Source: Brevundimonas sp. (GTDB taxonomy: Bacteria > Pseudomonadota > Alphaproteobacteria > Caulobacterales > Caulobacteraceae). Taken from it: 46,520 bases of DNA. The stretch lies in contig NZ_JAEMRD010000010.1 in NCBI RefSeq assembly GCF_016463485.1, positions 1 to 46,520 of the forward strand, in the 5' to 3' direction. The notes under the pieces are model-generated. The model was not told the DNA's origin and did not search any database. It worked only from the letters and a program-made list of their open reading frames with translations. A program made the position numbers and the translations under genes. Shown here one piece after another: positions 26,110 through 34,137 of the stretch; position 1 is the stretch's first letter; each line of letters starts with the position of its first letter.

Positions 26110-26297
26110 AGGCACCCGACAGGGCCGGCGCGCCGTCGGTGTAGGCGACGGGCCGCGGCAGGAGACCTCATGGACCGTGCCGGGCGGAATCCAGACGCCG
26201 CGGCCTCGCCCGCACGGATCACCACCATGCCTTCCAGCCGATAGGAAAACTGCGCCCATTCGTGCGTGTGAGGCGGATCGTAATAGCCCCGGGTCAA
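26110..26297 (-). pseudogene. Remnant of an AraC-type regulator, cupin N-terminal domain
   Basis: On the minus strand, sequence directly after the BLUF stop reads TRGYYDPPHTHEWAQFSY followed by RLEGMVVIRAGE, then in a shifted frame GRGVWIPPGTVHEVSC. Together these are the hallmarks of the sugar-binding/cupin domain at the N-terminus of AraC regulators (HxHxWAQ ... WIPPGxxHEV). There is no start codon in a sensible place, at least one frameshift (near 26205), a probable second one after VSC, and no DNA-binding domain downstream. The exact ends are uncertain. It looks like a decayed former regulator of this cluster. Confidence 0.65.
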
Positions 26298-26701
26298 ACT
26301 GCCATGGTCCCCTCGACCAATGTGAGGGTCTTTCGGACCGCTGCAGTCGGATCGATCTCGCAGCGGCTGATAATCTCATCAATCTGGGCCCGGCGACCAG
26401 GGTCGAAGCGTGGCGTCATCATCGTCCACCGGGCGAAAAGGCGTGCCGCGCTTCGCTCGTGGCTGAGGATGGTCAGCTGTCGATGGCGAGGGTCGTTCTC
26501 TAACCGCTGGAGAAGGCGCCCCACATCGGCAGCGTCGCCTTCGATCACCTGGAAATAGCGGCCCGAGCTGTGCAGCAGGGCACCGGTCAGTTGGTCCCTG
26601 CTGTTGTTGCGCTCTGAAGCGGCCAGAATAGTCGCCAGGCTCAGAACCGAAGGGTCTGGGCTGGCGGATTCGCTCACGTAGGCCAATGCCTCGATCTTCA
26701 T
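26294..26701 (-). CDS. BLUF-domain blue-light sensor protein
   Basis: This protein of about 135 residues consists almost wholly of one BLUF domain, the FAD-binding blue-light sensor. The photocycle residues are present: Tyr8 (ALAYVSES), Asn32 (SERNN), Gln51 (GRYFQVIEG) and Trp92/Met94 (FARWTMM), with the family-typical DQLTGALLHSSG and NDPRHRQLTILSH. No output domain is fused, so it would act by protein-protein contact, as short BLUF proteins do. Start choice is uncertain (GTG 26716, ATG 26707 or ATG 26701, none with a strong ribosome site). It is divergent from the VOC gene and shares the intergenic region with site D. An AraC remnant follows directly. Confidence 0.88.
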   Translation of the reverse strand: MKIEALAYVSESASPDPSVLSLATILAASERNNSRDQLTGALLHSSGRYFQVIEGDAADVGRLLQRLENDPRHRQLTILSHERSAARLFARWTMMTPRFDPGRRAQIDEIISRCEIDPTAAVRKTLTLVEGTMAV

Positions 26702-26782
26702 GGTCATGCAGCGCACTCAAACCTGGCTGCCTTTCCCGGGCTCCCCGCCCAGGCGTCTTGGCTAGGGCCGTTCCCATCCTGC

Positions 26783-26812
26783 ATATTGCATATGGTCGAC
26801 AATCTGCCAAGA
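26783..26812. promoter_or_regulatory. GntR-type operator (site D) between BLUF and VOC genes
   Basis: Core TGGTCGACAA lies at 26793-26802 within the same 19-base ATTGCATATGGTCGACAAT as site C. It is 46-55 bases upstream of the VOC gene start and about 90 bases upstream of the divergent BLUF gene, so either or both may be controlled. Confidence 0.6.
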
Positions 26813-26847
26813 TAGGGTGTGGCTTTGTTGAGCTTAAGCGAGGACCG

Positions 26848-27453
26848 ATGAGCCCGAGTATGTCTACCCCCCTGTTGGCCGAGTTGCATAAGGTCCCGCC
26901 CAAGCCCAGCAAGCTCGCTCACGTCGTCGTGCGCACCGCCCACTATTCACGCGCGAAGGCATGGTATCTGACGGTGCTGAACGCGGAGATATCGTTCGAG
27001 AACGACGATGTGGCCTTCCTGAGCTATGACGATGAGCACCATCGGATCGGCATCATCAATGCGCGCGACGCCACCCCCCTGGTTGCGACCTCATGCGGGG
27101 TCGAACACATCTCCTTCACTTTCGAGACGCTGAGCGAGCTTCTGGCGACCTATGTTCGGCTCAAGGGGGTCGGCATCGAACCCTTCTGGCCGATCATCCA
27201 CGGACCCACGGTCTCGATCTACTACCGGGATCCGGACGGCCTGAAGGTCGAACTGCAGTATGACGTGTTGCGGACCCCGGCGGAGGTCAATGCCTTCTTC
27301 GAGGCCGGAAACTACGTCGAGAATTTCATGGGCGTGATCTTCGACCCTGACGAAATGGTCACGCGCTTCGAGAGTGGTGAACCTCTTGAATCGCTGACGG
27401 CCCGCCCTCCTCTCCCGGCTGGGCTTTCCGCCTGGGACATGCACCGACCCTGA
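26848..27453 (+). CDS. VOC-family protein, extradiol dioxygenase-like
   Basis: This 201-residue protein has one glyoxalase/VOC module with the type I extradiol dioxygenase metal triad: His25 (KLAHVVVRT), His87 (GVEHISFTF) and Glu135 (DGLKVELQYD). The conserved Tyr (SIYYRDPDG) is also there. Extradiol dioxygenases open catechol-type rings next to the diol. The protein is shorter than two-domain enzymes such as BphC but keeps all ligands, and adds a C-terminal tail of about 60 residues (FFEAGNYVENFMGVIFDPDE). The start at 26848 has GAGG about 5 bases upstream. By shared operator it belongs to the GntR cluster, where it could be the ring-cleavage step. Other VOC activities remain possible. Confidence 0.85.
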   Translation: MSPSMSTPLLAELHKVPPKPSKLAHVVVRTAHYSRAKAWYLTVLNAEISFENDDVAFLSYDDEHHRIGIINARDATPLVATSCGVEHISFTFETLSELLATYVRLKGVGIEPFWPIIHGPTVSIYYRDPDGLKVELQYDVLRTPAEVNAFFEAGNYVENFMGVIFDPDEMVTRFESGEPLESLTARPPLPAGLSAWDMHRP

Positions 27454-27543
27454 CGCGACCCGGCATCGACAGGAATGGGAACACGGGTCGGCCAGCGACG
27501 ACCTGAGACGACATGACAGGCCCCGCGCCGCAGAAAGGAAACC

Positions 27544-28731
27544 ATGACGGACAGGCTCCAACGGCCGACCAGTCTGTTGCTGTTGGGCGCGCTCTGCGCC
27601 CTCCCGCCCCTGTCGATCGACATGGCGCTTCCGGCGGCGATCCAGACCCAGAATGACCTGGGCGGCGGGCCGCTGGCGATGGGCCTGACGCTCAGCCTGT
27701 TCATGGCCGGTTTCGCCCTGGCTCCGATCGCCTACGGCGCCGTGTCGGATCGGCTAGGCCGCAAGGCCCCGCTCATCCTGGGCCTGCTTCTCTTCACTCT
27801 TGGAGGTCTGGGCTGCGCCTTTGCGTCGTCCGTCGACATGCTGCTGATTGCGCGCGTGGTGCAGGGAATGGGTGCCGGCGTAGGCCCGACGCTGGCCTTC
27901 GCAGCATCCCGAGATCGACTTCAGGGAACCGCGATGCATCGGCGTCTGGCCGCACTGGGCATGCTTCTCGGCATTGCCCCGGTGATAGCTCCCAGTCTGG
28001 GCGCCGCCATCCTGAGTCTGAGCGACTGGCGAGCGATATATGCCGTTCTCACAGCGCTAGGTGCGATCCTCGTCCTCTGGGTGAGCTTCGGCTTCGAGGA
28101 AACCTGGCCGGCGGAGAGACGCTCCAACGCTGCCGCCCCCTCCGGACGACGACTGTTCGCCCGGATATTTTCACGGATTCCGTTGCAAAACGGAGCGATC
28201 CGGGGGCTCAGCGCCGGGTCCATGTTCGCCTATGTGGCGGGATCTCCGCTGCTCTTCGTCGGTGCCTACGGAGTCTCATCACACATCTATGCCGGCCTCT
28301 TCGCCTGCACCGCACTCGGAATCGTCGCGGGGTCTGCTGTCTCGGGTGCACTCGGAAAGCGTCTCGGCGGGCGACACCTCATCGGCGGCGGCCTGATCCT
28401 GGCGACGGGAGCGCCAGCCGTGGCCCTGGCTTTGATCCTCTTGGGCGGACCATCCCTGCAGTCGATCACTATCTGCCTGGTCACAGCCACCTTCGGCTAT
28501 GGGCTGATCACCCCGGCGGCGACCCAGGCGGCACTTGAACCCATGGGAGACCTGGCCGGCCTCGCCTCGGCCTTGCTCAATACGTTCCAGATGGCCTGTA
28601 TGGCGCTGGCGAGCCTGCTCGTCGCCGCAACATCCGATGTCGCAGGCATCGTTGCGGCACCGGCCGTCATGGTCCTGTTCAGCGCTGCGAGCCTTTTAGC
28701 GTTTCTGAGCCGTGGCGCTGGCACAGAATGA
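27544..28731 (+). CDS. Bcr/CflA-type multidrug efflux MFS transporter
   Basis: This 395-residue, 12-helix proton-driven exporter belongs to the Bcr/CflA (DHA1) group. Typical features are PPLSIDMALPA in helix 1, GAVSDRLGRKAPLILG between helices 2 and 3, and ARVVQGMGAGVGPTLAFAASRDR in helices 4-5. It has an AAGGA ribosome binding site and starts 90 bp after the VOC gene on the same strand; no operator copy precedes it. It may export a toxic aromatic intermediate or be unrelated to its neighbours. It is convergent with the paaR-like gene (36 bp between stops). Confidence 0.9.
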   Translation: MTDRLQRPTSLLLLGALCALPPLSIDMALPAAIQTQNDLGGGPLAMGLTLSLFMAGFALAPIAYGAVSDRLGRKAPLILGLLLFTLGGLGCAFASSVDMLLIARVVQGMGAGVGPTLAFAASRDRLQGTAMHRRLAALGMLLGIAPVIAPSLGAAILSLSDWRAIYAVLTALGAILVLWVSFGFEETWPAERRSNAAAPSGRRLFARIFSRIPLQNGAIRGLSAGSMFAYVAGSPLLFVGAYGVSSHIYAGLFACTALGIVAGSAVSGALGKRLGGRHLIGGGLILATGAPAVALALILLGGPSLQSITICLVTATFGYGLITPAATQAALEPMGDLAGLASALLNTFQMACMALASLLVAATSDVAGIVAAPAVMVLFSAASLLAFLSRGAGTE

Positions 28732-28767
28732 GGTGACCATCCGCGCCCCTCGGGGATACCGTAACCG

Positions 28768-29382
28768 TCAGCCGGCCTCGGCTGATCCGGCCCCCGCCTC
28801 GAGCCCGCCCAGAAAAAGGTCCGACGCCATCTTGGCGAACGCCGCCGGCTTCACGGGCCCGTCGGCGTCGTACCAGGTGTGGGCCCAATTGATCATGCCG
28901 AAGAACAGCATCACCAGCGCCCTCCGCTCGGCCTTCGCTTTAGCCATATCGGGCCTCAAGACCAACACCAGGCCGTCGACAAGAGTCAGCAATTCCCGCT
29001 GGTGGCTGATGATGGTGGTGCGCCGATCTTCGGCCAGATTGGTCAACTCGTTGAGCAAGACCTTCTGGTGGGCCTGCGCGCCGACGTAGATGCCCATCAG
29101 GGCGTCGGCAAGCCGCCGGACCTTTTCCGATGCGGTAGCGTCGAGCGCCTCGATCTCACGCGTAGCCTCGATCAGGCTGAGGACGTGGGAGTCCATCACG
29201 TCGAAGAGAATATCTTCTTTGGAGGGATAGTAGTGATAAAGCAGCGACTTGGACGTCTTGCAAGCCTCGGCGATCTGGGCGACCGAGGTGCCGAGAAAAC
29301 CATGGGAGGCGTAAAGGGACGCGGCCGTCTCCATGATGGCCAGACGTCGCTTGTCGTAATCAAGCGCCTGGGTGCGCGCCAT
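28768..29382 (-). CDS. paaR: TetR-family regulator of the phenylacetate genes (PaaR-like)
   Basis: This 204-residue regulator has an N-terminal helix-turn-helix (AAEIAEACKTS-like region: SVAQIAEACKTSKSLLYHYYPSKEDI, about residues 34-59) and a C-terminal helical domain with FFGMINWAHTWY. That C-terminus is typical of TetR proteins linked to acyl-CoA and phenylacetyl-CoA catabolism. In many proteobacteria a TetR-type PaaR represses paa genes and is released by phenylacetyl-CoA. It sits at the end of the paa locus, and ACCGGTCGGT-type palindromes precede it and every other paa unit. The gene symbol rests on context rather than on a diagnostic motif. Confidence 0.85.
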   Translation of the reverse strand: MARTQALDYDKRRLAIMETAASLYASHGFLGTSVAQIAEACKTSKSLLYHYYPSKEDILFDVMDSHVLSLIEATREIEALDATASEKVRRLADALMGIYVGAQAHQKVLLNELTNLAEDRRTTIISHQRELLTLVDGLVLVLRPDMAKAKAERRALVMLFFGMINWAHTWYDADGPVKPAAFAKMASDLFLGGLEAGAGSAEAG

Positions 29383-29438
29383 GAATTGCCTCTTTACCGT
29401 TCGCCAGAGGCTTAGGCGAAAGGCCGTCTCGACGCCAG

Positions 29439-29473
29439 TCCGACCGGTCGAACAACCCGACCGGTCGGTCCGC
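29439..29473. promoter_or_regulatory. PaaR-type operator pair before paaR
   Basis: Two copies of the CGACCGGTCG-type palindrome lie at 29441-29450 and 29459-29472 (the second reads GACCGGTCGGTC), 19 bases apart, in the 93-base gap between paaZ and paaR. They match the elements before the other paa units, so paaR is probably autoregulated. Confidence 0.6.
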
Positions 29474-29475
29474 GA

Positions 29476-31500
29476 TCAGATCGCGTTCATTGTCAGGAGC
29501 TCGTAGGAGGCGACCGTCTCCCCGTCCTGGTTGGTGACCTGGGCGTCCCAACGGACCTCGCCGTATTCATCGTTACGACGACTCTTGGACATGGCCGTCA
29601 AGCGGACGGCGATCGCATCGCCCGGCGAGACCGGCTTGAGGAAGCGCAGACTGTCCAGTCCGTAGTTGGCGAGGACCGGGCCTGGGGCGGGATCAACGAA
29701 GAGACCCGCGGCAAACGACAGGATCAGATAGCCGTGCGCGACCCGGCCAGGGAAGAATGGATTGGCCGCGGCAGCCTCTTCATCCATGTGTGCGTAGAAG
29801 GTGTCGCCGGTGAAGTCGGCGAAATGTTCGATATCGTCCAGCGAGATTGTTCGCGAGGCGCTGTCGAAGGTCTTGCCGAGCGCGAGTTCATCAAACTTCA
29901 GGCGGAAAGGATGTGGTCCTTCCTTGAGCTCCGGTGCCCCCCTGATCCAGCGATGGCCGATCTCGGAGAGCATGCGCGGGGAACCCTGAAGGGCGGTGCG
30001 CTGCATATAGTGGCTCAAGCCGCGCAGGCCGCCCATCTCCTCGCCGCCACCGGCACGACCGGGACCGCCGTGAACCAGACCCGGCAGCGGCGAGCCGTGA
30101 CCCGTGGACTCCCGCGCGCAATCCCGGTCCAGGATCAGCACACGGCCGTGATACGCTGCGGTGCCGGCCACGACCTCGACCGCGACGGCCGGGTCATAGG
30201 TGAACAGCGACATGACCAGCGAGCCCTCGCCTTTCCGGCACAAGGCCACGGCGTCGACGAGATCGGCATAGGGCATCAGGGTTGCGACTGGCCCAAAGGC
30301 CTCGGTGTCGTGAACGCGAGGGGCATCCCACGGGGTGTCGCAGCGCAGCAGAACCGGGCTCATGAAGGCGCCGGCGGTGTCGGTTGCCTCGGGCATCGCA
30401 TTCGGATCGCCGAAGACGATCCGGGCTTCCTGGGCGAGCTCGGCCACCTTGGCCCGTACGTCGGCCAGCTGAGCGCGGCTGACCAGGGCGCCCATGGTGA
30501 CGCCCTCAATGGCGGGGTCACCGACAACCACGGCGGAGAGTTTGGCCGTGATCGCTTCCTGGACGGCGTCGATCTGCGAGGCGGGTACGAAGATGCGGCG
30601 GATGGCGGTGCATTTCTGACCGGCCTTGACGGTCATCTCGCGCACCACCTCCTTGACGAAGAGGTCGAACTCCGGCGCGTCGGGCGTCACGTCCGACCCC
30701 AGGACCGTCGCGTTCAGACTGTCGCATTCAGCGATAAAGCGAACATTCTCGCTCTGGATCGTGGGGTGCGCCCGCAATTTGAGCGCGGTAGCGGCCGAGC
30801 CGGTGAAGGAGATCACGTCCTGACCGGTCAGGTGCTCGAACAGATCGCCGGTCGATCCGACGATCAGTTGCAGGGCTCCCTCGGGAAGGACGCCCGCTTC
30901 CAGCATGATGCGCACGCAGTGTTCGGTCACATAGGCGGTCGAGGAGGCCGGCTTGACGATAGCGGGCACCCCGGCGAGCAGGGTGGGTGCCAGTTTCTCC
31001 AGCATGCCCCAGGCAGGAAAGTTGAAGGCGTTGATGTGCAGAGCGACGCCCTGTAGCGGGCTGAGGACATGCTGGCCGACGAAGGATCCCCGTTTGGACA
31101 GGGGTTCGACAGCGCCATCCAGCAGCACCCGGTCGTTGGGCAGTTCGCGCCTTCCTTTGGAGGCATAGGCAAACAGGGTCCCGGCGCCGCCCTCGATATC
31201 GACCCATCCGTCCGTCCGGGTCGCGCCGGTCATCGCCGACAGCGCATAGAGCTCGTCCTTGCGCGCCATGATGGCTTCGGCGAGGGACTTCAACATCCTG
31301 GCGCGATCGTGGAAGGTCATCGCGCGCAGGGCCGGCCCGCCGACGGTGCGGGCATGGATCGCCATGGCCCCGAAATCCAGACCACCGGATCCGAGCGCCG
31401 CCGCCGGAGCGCCGGTCAGGGCGGACGGGACCTCGACGGCTCCGGCGGTGGCGCCGCGCCATTCGCCGCCGACGAAATTCTGCAGGGTGAGTAGACCCAT
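29476..31500 (-). CDS. paaZ: Bifunctional oxepin-CoA hydrolase / semialdehyde dehydrogenase
   Basis: This 674-residue fusion enzyme is near the usual PaaZ length. The N-terminal aldehyde dehydrogenase domain (about 1-515) has the catalytic Cys in VKAGQKCTAIRR, the Glu region FIAECDSLNATVLG, and NAFNFPAWGMLEKLAP. The C-terminal MaoC-like hydratase domain (about 525-674) has the hot-dog hydratase motif FADFTGDTFYAHMDEEAA followed by RVAHGYL. Together they hydrolyse oxepin-CoA and oxidise the resulting semialdehyde to 3-oxo-5,6-dehydrosuberyl-CoA. An AGGAG site lies eight bases before the ATG. It follows paaG by 18 bp. Confidence 0.96.
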   Translation of the reverse strand: MGLLTLQNFVGGEWRGATAGAVEVPSALTGAPAAALGSGGLDFGAMAIHARTVGGPALRAMTFHDRARMLKSLAEAIMARKDELYALSAMTGATRTDGWVDIEGGAGTLFAYASKGRRELPNDRVLLDGAVEPLSKRGSFVGQHVLSPLQGVALHINAFNFPAWGMLEKLAPTLLAGVPAIVKPASSTAYVTEHCVRIMLEAGVLPEGALQLIVGSTGDLFEHLTGQDVISFTGSAATALKLRAHPTIQSENVRFIAECDSLNATVLGSDVTPDAPEFDLFVKEVVREMTVKAGQKCTAIRRIFVPASQIDAVQEAITAKLSAVVVGDPAIEGVTMGALVSRAQLADVRAKVAELAQEARIVFGDPNAMPEATDTAGAFMSPVLLRCDTPWDAPRVHDTEAFGPVATLMPYADLVDAVALCRKGEGSLVMSLFTYDPAVAVEVVAGTAAYHGRVLILDRDCARESTGHGSPLPGLVHGGPGRAGGGEEMGGLRGLSHYMQRTALQGSPRMLSEIGHRWIRGAPELKEGPHPFRLKFDELALGKTFDSASRTISLDDIEHFADFTGDTFYAHMDEEAAAANPFFPGRVAHGYLILSFAAGLFVDPAPGPVLANYGLDSLRFLKPVSPGDAIAVRLTAMSKSRRNDEYGEVRWDAQVTNQDGETVASYELLTMNAI

Positions 31501-31518
31501 GGGGAGTGCTCCTGGTGT

Positions 31519-32313
31519 TCAGCGGCCCTGGAAGACCGGCGTGCGCTTGTTGAGAAAGGCCGCGACGCCCTCGGCGTAGTCGGCGGTGCGCCCCAGCCGG
31601 CTCATCGTGGCGCGCTGGAGATCGAGCTCTTCGTCGAGGCTGTGGGCGCCGCTCTCGCGGATCAGGGTCTTGGTCGCCGCGAGGCCCAGGGTCGGTGCCT
31701 TGGCGAAGCCGGAGACCAGCTTTTGGGTTTCGGCGGTAAAGTCCTCGTCCGGGACGGCTCGCCAGATCATGCCCCAGGCCTCGGCCTGTTCGGCGGTCAC
31801 GGGTATGCCGGTCATGGCGATCGCCAGCGCCCTCGCCTGCCCGATCAGTCGAGGCAGGATCCAGGTGCCGCCCGAGTCGGGGATCAGGCCGATATTGGCG
31901 AAGGACTGGATGAAATTGGCGCTGCGCGTCGCGATGACGATGTCGGCGGCCAAGGCGAGATTGGCGCCGGCGCCGGCCGCTACGCCGTTGACCGCACAGA
32001 CGACCGGGATCGGCAGGGCGACCAGACGGCGGATCAGCGGATTGTAGAAGCGCTCGACCGAATCCCCAAGGTCGACGGTGTCGCCGCCCGGAGCGACGGC
32101 GCGATCGGAAAGATCCTGCCCGGCGCAGAAGCCGCGACCGGCTCCGGTCAGCAGCAGGACGCGGACGTTGCTCATGGCCTCCAGACGGTCAAGCGCCTCG
32201 CGGACCTCCTCGTGCATTTGCACGGTGAAGCTGTTGAGACGGTCAGGCCGGCTTAGGGTGAGGGTCGCTACGCCTTCGGCGGATACGTCAAAGATGATCG
32301 TCTCGTAGCTCAT
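31519..32313 (-). CDS. paaG: Ring 1,2-epoxyphenylacetyl-CoA isomerase
   Basis: This 264-residue crotonase-fold enzyme isomerises the ring epoxide to oxepin-CoA and also shifts a double bond later in the pathway. Crotonase motifs are RPDRLNSF, GRGFCAGQDL (oxyanion hole) and NGVAAGAGANLALAADIVIA (second oxyanion-hole segment), followed by FANIGLIPDSGGTWILPRLIG with the catalytic Asp typical of PaaG-type isomerases. It heads paaG-paaZ, with a PaaR-type palindrome in its 66-base upstream gap. Confidence 0.93.
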   Translation of the reverse strand: MSYETIIFDVSAEGVATLTLSRPDRLNSFTVQMHEEVREALDRLEAMSNVRVLLLTGAGRGFCAGQDLSDRAVAPGGDTVDLGDSVERFYNPLIRRLVALPIPVVCAVNGVAAGAGANLALAADIVIATRSANFIQSFANIGLIPDSGGTWILPRLIGQARALAIAMTGIPVTAEQAEAWGMIWRAVPDEDFTAETQKLVSGFAKAPTLGLAATKTLIRESGAHSLDEELDLQRATMSRLGRTADYAEGVAAFLNKRTPVFQGR

Positions 32314-32360
32314 GTCGCTCCCCCGGCGATCGTGATGCCGCCTGCTATTGACCTAGAATA

Positions 32361-32380
32361 GATCGTCCGGACGGTCAATT
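32361..32380. promoter_or_regulatory. PaaR-type operator before paaG
   Basis: GATCGTCCGGACGGTCAATT is a near-palindrome (GTCCGGAC core) that ends, read on the minus strand, as AATTGACCGTCCGGACGATC. It lies about 50 bases before the paaG start and touches the stop codon of the upstream symporter gene. The same GACCGTCYGGACGGTC pattern recurs before the paa-locus TonB receptor. Confidence 0.58.
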
Positions 32381-33897
32381 TAATCCCCAGCCTGGAACGT
32401 ATCGGAACCACCGGCTCGCGCAACGCCGGTTCGGTCGGTCAGCGAGACCACAACTGCCACGAGGAAGGCCAGAGGCGCGGTGATCAGGGTGGGATAGTCT
32501 GACGGAAAGAGCGCCGCCTCGTGCCCGAGAACCCCGACCCAGACCGCCGGCCCAGCCACAATCAGCAAAACCGACGAGATCAGCCCGACGGCCCCGCCGA
32601 CGATCGCGCCCCGGGCCGTGGTGCGATCCCAATAGAGGGTCAGGACAAGCACGGGGAAATTCGTACTGGCCGCCACGGCAAACGCGAGGGCTGCGAGGAA
32701 GGCGACGTTCACGCCTTGAAACGCAAGCGCCAGCAACACCGAGATGAGAGACGCGATTGCTGTCGCGCCCCGGAACACCAACACCTCCTGAGCCTCGCTC
32801 AGAGGCCGGCTCGGGCGTAGCGCCCCCAGGATGTCGTGAGCGGTTGATGACGCCGCGGCGACCGTGAGCCCCGCAACTACCGCCAGGATCGTCGCGAAGG
32901 CTACGCCGGCGAGGACGCCGAACAAGAGACCCCCGCCCAGCGCATCGGCCAGGTGAAGCACGACCATATTGCCTCCGCCGAGCACCTTGCCCGCCTCGTC
33001 GAAATAGCGGGCCTCACCCGTCACGAGGGCGACCGCGCCGGGGCCCACGACGACCAGAAGAAGGAAGAAGACCGCGCCGATCAGGCTCGTTGCGACCAGA
33101 ACCGAGCGTCGAGCGGCGGCCTCGTCCGGGACGGTGAAGAGACGGATCAGCAGATGGGGCAATCCCATCATCCCGAGGATAAGCCCCAGCGACAGCGAAA
33201 CGGTGGAGAACAGATCGAGCTTGAAGCCGCCGGGCAGGAACAACGCCTCACCCAGAGGGTGGGTCGCGCTGACCCGCTCGTACAGGGCAGCAAAGCCCCC
33301 GGTTTCGGCCAGGACCAGGCCGGACAGGAGAGCGATGGTCGCAATCAGAAGGACAGCCTTCACGATCTGCACCCAGGTGGCGGCAAGCATGCCCCCGAAC
33401 CCAACGTAGATGGTCGACAGGGCTCCCACGATCACAACAGCAGCCGTGAAAGACAAATTGAAGAGGACCGAGACGAGCGCGCCGGCCCCGACCATCTGGG
33501 CGACCAGGTAGATCAGGGAAATGATCAGCGAACTGATGCCTGTGAACAGCCTCAACCGCGGCGCCTTGAGCCGGGTCGCCAGAACGTCACCCAAGGTGAA
33601 CCGTCCCAATCGACGCAGGGGTCCGGCAATCAGCAGGAGCATCATGCCAAGACCGACCAATGGGCAGAGATAATAGATCGCTGTGTCGACGCCGCTGGCG
33701 TAGAACAGCGCGGTGGTGCCCAGCAAGGTGGTCGCGGACAGGAAGTCGCCGGCGATGGCGAGTCCGTTCTGGCCGCCGCTCAATTCACCGCCCGCCGTAT
33801 ACAATTGTTCGCGACTTGCCCCTCGCCGGGACGCCCAGATCGTGATGGCGAAGGTAATGGCGATCGTTGCCAGAAATGCAGGAATTGTCGGCGTCAT
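32380..33897 (-). CDS. paaL: Sodium:solute symporter, probable phenylacetate permease
   Basis: This 505-residue inner-membrane transporter belongs to the sodium:solute symporter family, ActP acetate-permease branch, with about 13 membrane helices. Visible family features are YTAGGELSGGQNGLAIAGDFLSA near the N-terminus, a GLPHLLIRLFTVP motif, and VAASTNFPVLVLTLYW toward the end. It overlaps the upstream small membrane protein gene by 4 bases (ATGA). Its place directly after paaABCDE and before paaG, all on one strand, makes phenylacetate the likely substrate, as for the known PaaL/PhaJ-type permeases. Acetate or another acid cannot be excluded from sequence. Confidence 0.85.
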   Translation of the reverse strand: MTPTIPAFLATIAITFAITIWASRRGASREQLYTAGGELSGGQNGLAIAGDFLSATTLLGTTALFYASGVDTAIYYLCPLVGLGMMLLLIAGPLRRLGRFTLGDVLATRLKAPRLRLFTGISSLIISLIYLVAQMVGAGALVSVLFNLSFTAAVVIVGALSTIYVGFGGMLAATWVQIVKAVLLIATIALLSGLVLAETGGFAALYERVSATHPLGEALFLPGGFKLDLFSTVSLSLGLILGMMGLPHLLIRLFTVPDEAAARRSVLVATSLIGAVFFLLLVVVGPGAVALVTGEARYFDEAGKVLGGGNMVVLHLADALGGGLLFGVLAGVAFATILAVVAGLTVAAASSTAHDILGALRPSRPLSEAQEVLVFRGATAIASLISVLLALAFQGVNVAFLAALAFAVAASTNFPVLVLTLYWDRTTARGAIVGGAVGLISSVLLIVAGPAVWVGVLGHEAALFPSDYPTLITAPLAFLVAVVVSLTDRTGVARAGGSDTFQAGD

Positions 33898-34112
33898 CCG
33901 TTTGCCTCGGAATGGCTTGCGGCCAGGAAACTGGCCGCGACGAAGGCGATGATGAGAGCGCCCAGTCCCCACAACGCAGCCGGGACACCGAGAGGAGAAA
34001 GGGCGAGCCACCCTGGCCGCGCCGCCAGACCCGCCAGGATCGGAATAGGCAGATAGATGAGCAACAGGCCGAGGCAGGCCCAAAACCGATTGAAACCGAC
34101 TGCGTTCGTCAT
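33894..34112 (-). CDS. Small two-helix membrane protein (DUF485/YjcH-like), symporter partner
   Basis: This protein of about 72 residues has two predicted membrane helices (FWACLGLLLIYLPIPILAGLAA and PAALWGLGALIIAFVAASFLA). Small DUF485-type proteins of this size are commonly encoded just before ActP-like symporters, and here the stop overlaps the symporter start. The start at 34112 is chosen for an AAGGA site; an in-frame ATG at 34148, overlapping paaE, would add 12 residues. Role as an accessory of the transporter is inferred from that pairing. Confidence 0.72.
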   Translation of the reverse strand: MTNAVGFNRFWACLGLLLIYLPIPILAGLAARPGWLALSPLGVPAALWGLGALIIAFVAASFLAASHSEANG

Positions 34113-34137
34113 GCCCTGTTCCTTTGGAGTCTCATGA

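Noticed and set aside
25945..26382. Intact gene across the AraC remnant and the end of the BLUF gene
   Set aside because: Each candidate frame holds only a piece of the AraC cupin motif set, and the pieces join only by changing frame, so it is treated as a pseudogene.
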